The translations under genes and the position numbers were made by a program. This document shows positions 4,065 through 8,673 of a stretch of 8,673 nt of DNA, piece by piece. Origin of the DNA: Campylobacteraceae bacterium (GTDB lineage: Bacteria > Campylobacterota > Campylobacteria > Campylobacterales > Sulfurovaceae); contig JALWVW010000028.1 of the NCBI GenBank assembly GCA_027079365.1, positions 1 to 8,673 of the forward strand, given 5' to 3'. Below the pieces are notes generated by a model, which saw only the letters and a list, made by a program, of their open reading frames with translations, was not told the origin of the DNA and searched no databases. Position 1 is the first letter of the stretch; the number at the start of each line of letters is the position of its first letter.

Positions 4065-5471
4065 CTAAGCCGCTTTCTCTTTCATTTTCTCTGCTTTAGC
4101 AAGAGCTTCGTCCATACTTCCTACCATGTAGAATGCCGCTTCAGGCAGTGCATCAAATTCACCTGCAAGCAGACCCTTGAATCCCTTGATAGTATCTTCC
4201 AGCGTGACATAGACACCTGGGCTTCCCGTAAAGACCTCTGCCACATGGAAAGGCTGAGAAAGGTATCTCTCTACTTTACGCGCACGCTCTACGACTAGCT
4301 TGTCATCTTCACTCAGTTCATCCATACCAAGGATCGCGATGATATCCTGAAGATCTTTATACTTCTGAAGGATCTGCTGTACGCCTCTGGCTACCTCATA
4401 ATGCTCCTCGCCCACAATCTGCGGATCAAGCATTCTAGAGGTAGAGTCCAGTGGGTCAACCGCAGGGTAGATACCTTTTTCTGCAATGGCTCTGTTGAGA
4501 ACAGTCGTCGCATCAAGGTGCGCGAAGACCGATGCAGGCGCTGGGTCAGTCAAGTCATCTGCTGGCACATACACTGCTTGGACAGAGGTGATCGAACCTT
4601 TAGTGGTTGAAGTGATACGCTCTTGGAGTCTGCCCATTTCTGAAGCCAGCGTAGGCTGGTATCCAACGGCACTTGGAATACGACCCAATAGTGCTGACAT
4701 CTCTGCTCCAGACTGCGCATATCTAAAGATATTGTCGATAAACATCAACACATCCAGACCCATCTCATCACGGAAGTACTCCGCCATAGTCAGACCTGTC
4801 AATGCAATTCTGTTTCTAGCCCCCGGAGGTTCGCTCATCTGACCGAAGCAGAGGGCAACCTTGTCCAATACATTGGATTCTTTCATCTCATGATAAAGGT
4901 CATTGCCTTCACGGGTTCGTTCACCCACGCCGGCGAAGACTGAATATCCGCTGTGCTTAAGCGCAACATTGTTGATCAGCTCCATAATAATAACGGTTTT
5001 ACCAACACCTGCACCACCGAAGAGTCCAACTTTACCGCCTTTTGAATAAGGAGCAAGAAGATCGACAACCTTAATACCAGTTTCGAACACTTCTGTTTTG
5101 GTACTTTGCTCTTCAAATGCAGGGGGCTCCCTATGGATTGACCAGCTGTTTTTCGCTTCAAAATCCCCTGCATCATCGATCGTTTCACCGATGACATTGA
5201 AGATACGACCAAGCACCTCTTCACCCACAGGAACTTTGATAAAGTCGCCCGTAGCTTTGACCTCTTGACCACGAGTGAGCCCTTCACTCATATCCATAGC
5301 AATGGTTCGCACACGATTGTCACCGAGCTGGATTGCCACCTCTAGTACCAATCTGGTCTCTTTGCCATCAACAGAGATAGTCGTCTCTAGCGCTTCGTTA
5401 ATGCCTGGAAGGTAATCAGCAAAATCCACATCGATTACAGGCCCCAGTACTTGTATTACTTTACCTATCAT
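4065..5471 (-). CDS. atpD: ATP synthase F1 beta subunit (catalytic)
   Basis: The 468-residue protein is full length for the family. It shows the Walker A GGAGVGKT (152-159), the catalytic-Glu block GERTREGNDLYHEM (183-196), the Walker B region VLMFIDNIFR (241-250) with D246, the segment PADDLTDPAP (303-312), and the C-terminal DELSEDD (384-390), a DELSEED-type contact to gamma. It carries the three catalytic sites that make ATP from ADP and phosphate in the alpha3beta3 ring. Start ATG 5471 has AGGAG six bases upstream. It follows atpG after 15 nt. No catalytic residue appears to be missing. Confidence 0.98.
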   Translation of the reverse strand: MIGKVIQVLGPVIDVDFADYLPGINEALETTISVDGKETRLVLEVAIQLGDNRVRTIAMDMSEGLTRGQEVKATGDFIKVPVGEEVLGRIFNVIGETIDDAGDFEAKNSWSIHREPPAFEEQSTKTEVFETGIKVVDLLAPYSKGGKVGLFGGAGVGKTVIIMELINNVALKHSGYSVFAGVGERTREGNDLYHEMKESNVLDKVALCFGQMSEPPGARNRIALTGLTMAEYFRDEMGLDVLMFIDNIFRYAQSGAEMSALLGRIPSAVGYQPTLASEMGRLQERITSTTKGSITSVQAVYVPADDLTDPAPASVFAHLDATTVLNRAIAEKGIYPAVDPLDSTSRMLDPQIVGEEHYEVARGVQQILQKYKDLQDIIAILGMDELSEDDKLVVERARKVERYLSQPFHVAEVFTGSPGVYVTLEDTIKGFKGLLAGEFDALPEAAFYMVGSMDEALAKAEKMKEKAA

Positions 5472-5486
5472 TTTTTCTCCTCTTTC

Positions 5487-6371
5487 TTATTTCATTGACT
5501 CAACGCCACTAATGATCTCGATAAGCTCAGTAGTAATCGCTTCTTGTCTTGCTTTGTTGTATTTGACGCTCAACATATCTACCATATCTTTGGCGTTGTT
5601 GGTTGCCGACTCCATTGCTTGCATACGCGCAGAGTGCTCTGCGGCCAATGAGTCAATGAGTGCATAATACATCAGATACTCCAAGTATCGTTTTACCAGT
5701 GCCTCAAGTAGTGTATCATCATCATCGGGTTCCAATTCCAGCTCTGAAGTAGATACTGCATCTACTGCAAGGGCAGAGGCATCCACCGGTACTGCCTGTT
5801 CTTGTCGAATCTCCTGTGTAATCATATTGACATAGCCATTATGCACGACGATGATCTTGTCAGTTACACCTTTGATATACTCCTCAACTGCTTCATCAAT
5901 GAAGGCTGCAGCCCTTTCATAGGTAGGAGATGCGCTCAAGTCGTCGATCTCCTGCAGCATCTCAATTTGATTGAATTTAAAGTAAGAAATACCCTTCTTA
6001 CCTATTGCTCTCAGTCTCACCTTCACACCCTCAGCAGCGTACTGTACAAGCAGTGCATTCACACGCTTGATTGTTTGTGAATTGAATCCACCACATAAGC
6101 CTTTGTCTGCTGTGACGAAAACAATATCCACTACTTTGGGATTTTTGACCTCTTTAAAAAATACATTATCCAATGATTCTCCATGTTTGGAGATATTGGA
6201 AGCAATATCCTGGATCATTTCAGTGATCTTGGCAGCATAGACTTTGGATTGTTCCGCAAGCTCTTTGGTTCGGTTCAGTTTCGCAGAAGAGACAAGCTTC
6301 ATTGCCCGTGTGGTCTTCTGTGTATTCTTTACGCTTCCAATCTTGCGCTGTATCTCTTTTAAGCTAGCCAT
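5487..6371 (-). CDS. atpG: ATP synthase F1 gamma subunit
   Basis: The 294-residue protein forms the rotating central stalk of F1. The N-terminal helix has the family pattern MASLKEIQRKIGSVKNTQ followed by TTRAMKLVSSAKL. A central Rossmann-like part includes VFVTADKGLCGGFN. The C-terminal helix pair has the signature around ARMQAMESATNNAKDM and ends with YNKARQEAITTELIEIISG. A short acidic insert (ELEPDDDD, about 215-222) lies before the C-terminal helix. Start ATG 6371 is preceded by AAAGG, and the gene begins 15 nt after the atpA stop. Length is normal for the family. Confidence 0.97.
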   Translation of the reverse strand: MASLKEIQRKIGSVKNTQKTTRAMKLVSSAKLNRTKELAEQSKVYAAKITEMIQDIASNISKHGESLDNVFFKEVKNPKVVDIVFVTADKGLCGGFNSQTIKRVNALLVQYAAEGVKVRLRAIGKKGISYFKFNQIEMLQEIDDLSASPTYERAAAFIDEAVEEYIKGVTDKIIVVHNGYVNMITQEIRQEQAVPVDASALAVDAVSTSELELEPDDDDTLLEALVKRYLEYLMYYALIDSLAAEHSARMQAMESATNNAKDMVDMLSVKYNKARQEAITTELIEIISGVESMK

Positions 6372-6386
6372 ATCTAAGCCTTTCTT

Positions 6387-7901
6387 TTATGCCGAAAACT
6401 GTTTTTTGAAGTCTTCAATCGCGTTACGCAATTCCTCTTCGGTCGCATCATCAATCTTTTGTGTCGATCTGATTGCATCCAGAATGCCTGCATACTTGGC
6501 ATCGATAAAGAGGTTAAGCTCCTGCTCAAACTTACCCACGGCACTAACAGGAATATCATCCAAGTAACCCTTGGTGCCTGCAAAGATAGCAATGACCTGC
6601 TTTTCTACCGGTACAGGAGAGTAAGGAGGCTGCTTCAGTATCTCTACCATGCGCTCTCCCCTCTCAAGCTGATGACGGCTATGCTCGTCAAGGTCAGAAG
6701 CAAACTGTGCAAATGCCTGAAGCTCTCTATAGGAAGCAAGATCCAGTCTCAAGGTACCAGCTACCTGCTTGGTAGCTTTGATCTGCGCAGCACCACCAAC
6801 ACGCGATACAGAAAGTCCCACATTGATCGCAGGCCTGACACCTGAGTTGAAAAGGTCCGTCTCCAAGAAGATCTGTCCGTCTGTGATCGAGATGACATTT
6901 GTCGGGATATAGGCAGAGACGTCTCCTGCCTGCGTCTCAATGATCGGGAAAGCAGTAATAGAACCAGCACCCAGTGCATCATTGACTTTTGCAGAACGCT
7001 CAAGCAGTCTCGAGTGTAGGTAGAAAACATCGCCGGGATAGGCTTCACGACCCGGAGGTCTTCTTAGGATAAGTGACATCTCACGATATGCTACCGCATG
7101 CTTAGAAAGATCATCATAGAAGATAACAGCATGTCGTGCATTGTCTCTGAAGTATTCGGCCATTGTCACACCTGCATAAGGAGCAAGGAACTGCAGTGCA
7201 GCAGCGTCGGAAGCACCGGCATTAACAATGATCGTATACTCCATGGCTCCATACTCTTCAAGCTTTTTTACGATGGAGGCAACAGTCGACTGCTTCTGTC
7301 CGATCGCCACATAGACGCAGATTACATCTTGACCCTTCTGGTTGATGATTGTATCAATCGCCAGTGTCGTTTTACCCGTCTGTCTGTCACCAATAATCAG
7401 CTCACGCTGCCCTCTTCCAACCGGTACCAATGCATCAATTGCCTTGATACCAGTTTGGAGTGGCTCATGTACAGATTTTCTTGCCATGATTCCAGGGGCT
7501 TTTTCTTCAACAAATCTATGCTCAGCTGCCTCGATAGGACCTTTGCCATCAATGGGCTCACCCAGTGGATTTACCACACGGCCTACCATGTCGTCACCTA
7601 CTGGCACTTCAAGAAGTGCTCCCAGTCTCTTGACACTCATGCCTTCTGAAATACCGTCTGTAGAACCAAGCACAACCACACCTACGCTTGCCTCTTCAAG
7701 GTTAAGTACCATACCCCGAATACCATCTTCAAATTCGATCATTTCACCGGCCATAACATTGTTCAGTCCGTACACCTTCGCAATGCCATCACCGACACTG
7801 ACGACCTTACCTACCTCATTGATATCTACATCTATCTCAAAATTCTCAATTCTCTCTTTGATAATAGAACTGATCTCATCTGCTTGCAATTTTGCTGCCA
7901 C
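6387..7901 (-). CDS. atpA: ATP synthase F1 alpha subunit
   Basis: The 504-residue protein is full length. Residues about 1-95 form the beta-barrel domain (GDGIAKVYGL, GMVLNLE). The nucleotide-binding domain has Walker A GDRQTGKT (171-178), the Walker B region HAVIFYDDLSKH (257-268), RRPPGREAYPGDVFYLHSRLLER (280-302), and the arginine-finger segment SVSRVGGAAQ (364-373) with R367. Alpha binds nucleotide without catalysis and supplies the arginine to the beta active sites; its N-terminus also binds delta. The start is GTG 7901, backed by AGGAG at good spacing and by the family-typical N-terminus. It follows atpH after 26 nt, the longest gap in the operon. Confidence 0.98.
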   Translation of the reverse strand: MAAKLQADEISSIIKERIENFEIDVDINEVGKVVSVGDGIAKVYGLNNVMAGEMIEFEDGIRGMVLNLEEASVGVVVLGSTDGISEGMSVKRLGALLEVPVGDDMVGRVVNPLGEPIDGKGPIEAAEHRFVEEKAPGIMARKSVHEPLQTGIKAIDALVPVGRGQRELIIGDRQTGKTTLAIDTIINQKGQDVICVYVAIGQKQSTVASIVKKLEEYGAMEYTIIVNAGASDAAALQFLAPYAGVTMAEYFRDNARHAVIFYDDLSKHAVAYREMSLILRRPPGREAYPGDVFYLHSRLLERSAKVNDALGAGSITAFPIIETQAGDVSAYIPTNVISITDGQIFLETDLFNSGVRPAINVGLSVSRVGGAAQIKATKQVAGTLRLDLASYRELQAFAQFASDLDEHSRHQLERGERMVEILKQPPYSPVPVEKQVIAIFAGTKGYLDDIPVSAVGKFEQELNLFIDAKYAGILDAIRSTQKIDDATEEELRNAIEDFKKQFSA

Positions 7902-7927
7902 CTCTTCTCCTTTCTGTGAGTTATACT

Positions 7928-8461
7928 TTAGAGTGCTTTTTGGATATAGTCAAGCAGGGCTGTCTTGACTCTATCCTTAGAGAAATTAAGCTCTAAGCCT
8001 AAATCCTCAACCTCAACCTTCACGCCATTTAGATCTGTTATAACCTGTTCCAATGCAATGTGTGCACCGCTATGCTTGGAGAGTGCTTTCTCCAGACTTC
8101 TCAGCTCTTCGGCATCCAGAGCATTTCTACTCTCTACACGACCAACAAAGCTATTGGATTCTTTTTTCTTTTCAAATTGCAGGATAGCAGTAAGGTCAGG
8201 GATCAGTCCCAATCTGCCTTTTTCTCCCATTACTTTGACAAGTGCTTTCAAAACAGGGTCTACTTTTTTGCCCAATGATGCTGTAATCAAGGAGACCTTC
8301 TCCTCAGCAGAGACCAGTGGAGAAGCGATAATCTCCTGTGCCTTTGGCTCTTTTAGCGCAGAAGCCACTGCACTCAATGAACTAATGAAGGCATCCACCT
8401 TCTTTCCACCATCAATCTCCATCAATGCTTTTGCATACCTTTTGGCTACAAGCTCCACCAT
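7928..8461 (-). CDS. atpH: ATP synthase F1 delta subunit
   Basis: The 177-residue protein matches the delta (OSCP-like) subunit. It starts MVELVAKRYAKALMEI, the typical N-terminal helix. It continues through a helical N-terminal domain with PKAQEIIASPLVSAEEK and ends with a C-terminal domain containing VEVEDLGLELNFSKDRVKTALLDYI. Delta joins the top of the alpha3beta3 ring to the b-subunit stalk. The ATG directly follows the atpF stop (TAAATG), and its Shine-Dalgarno sequence AAGGTGG lies inside the end of atpF, so the two are probably translationally coupled. Delta subunits vary in sequence, so the assignment leans partly on gene order. Confidence 0.93.
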   Translation of the reverse strand: MVELVAKRYAKALMEIDGGKKVDAFISSLSAVASALKEPKAQEIIASPLVSAEEKVSLITASLGKKVDPVLKALVKVMGEKGRLGLIPDLTAILQFEKKKESNSFVGRVESRNALDAEELRSLEKALSKHSGAHIALEQVITDLNGVKVEVEDLGLELNFSKDRVKTALLDYIQKAL

Positions 8462-8673
8462 TTATGCCACCTTCTTTGCAATGATCTCAACCACCTGTTT
8501 TTCACTCAGTGGTATATCATCGCCTGTAATATTTTCATCAAGCACAGATGCGATAGTCTCTTTAACCATTCGTCTCTCTTCGTGCTCCATTTTCTCTTCA
8601 TGGAGTTTTTCGAGCAGTGCAAGATCTTTCTCTCTGCTCACCTCCATGCGCTGCGCCAAAAGTGCCGCTTCTT
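8462..8673 (-). CDS. atpF: ATP synthase Fo b subunit, C-terminal part (5' end beyond right edge)
   Basis: Only the last 70 or so residues are in the window; the frame stays open to the right edge with no start needed inside. The visible protein is a charged helix (AALLAQRMEVSREKDLALL then EEKMEHEERRMVKE) ending in a segment with VVEIIAKKVA. This fits the dimerisation and delta-binding end of the peripheral stalk b subunit. The membrane helix expected at its N-terminus lies outside. Identity rests on the coiled-coil character and its place directly before atpH. Campylobacterota often carry both atpF and a b' copy (atpF'); the copy adjacent to atpH is normally atpF. Confidence 0.85.
   Translation of the reverse strand, partial: EAALLAQRMEVSREKDLALLEKLHEEKMEHEERRMVKETIASVLDENITGDDIPLSEKQVVEIIAKKVA

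Noticed and set aside
7342..7968. 208-residue plus-strand frame opposite atpA
   Set aside because: It is the antisense of a highly conserved atpA region, with Ser/Pro-rich low-complexity content and no plausible start site; a shadow frame.

Overview
The window looks like chromosomal DNA from a Campylobacterota (epsilonproteobacterial) organism, most likely a Sulfurovum/Sulfurimonas-like sulfur-oxidiser. The main reason is the minus-strand gene order atpF-atpH-atpA-atpG-atpD-atpC followed directly by a TolQ/ExbB-TolR/ExbD-TolA trio, an arrangement known from this phylum. The genus is an inference.

Right part (1981-8673, all minus strand): a compact operon enters from the right edge with the C-terminal end of the ATP synthase b subunit. 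It continues through delta, alpha, gamma, beta and epsilon, and then into tolQ, tolR and tolA. Gaps are 0-26 nt and some stop/start codons touch or overlap, so this reads as one transcription unit. It couples F1Fo ATP synthase to an inner-membrane energy transducer that uses the same proton gradient. The operon ends abruptly at tolA: the tolB and pal genes that often follow are absent here.

Middle (1288-1977, plus strand): one convergent gene, starting at TTG, for a six-helix membrane protein of unknown function with clustered Asp/Glu/His residues. Its stop codon is 3 nt from the tolA stop.

Left part (1-1252, minus strand): the most interesting section. Two separate genes each follow their own leader with the hallmarks of a GEMM-I (cyclic di-GMP-I) riboswitch, and the two leaders are near-duplicates including the upstream promoter region. 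The first-transcribed gene (447-1106) encodes an N-terminally anchored extracytoplasmic protein with two matched CX12C helical segments. The second (268 to beyond position 1) has a signal peptide followed by a His/Lys/Gly/Ser-rich repeat region and was recovered by reading the strand directly. Its leader carries a visible expression platform: an anti-aptamer hairpin, then a choice between two hairpins, one of which buries the Shine-Dalgarno sequence and start codon. Together this suggests a small cyclic-di-GMP-controlled envelope or surface module of unknown function.

No tRNA, rRNA, insertion sequence or CRISPR array was seen. No gene-free stretch exceeds 300 bases.
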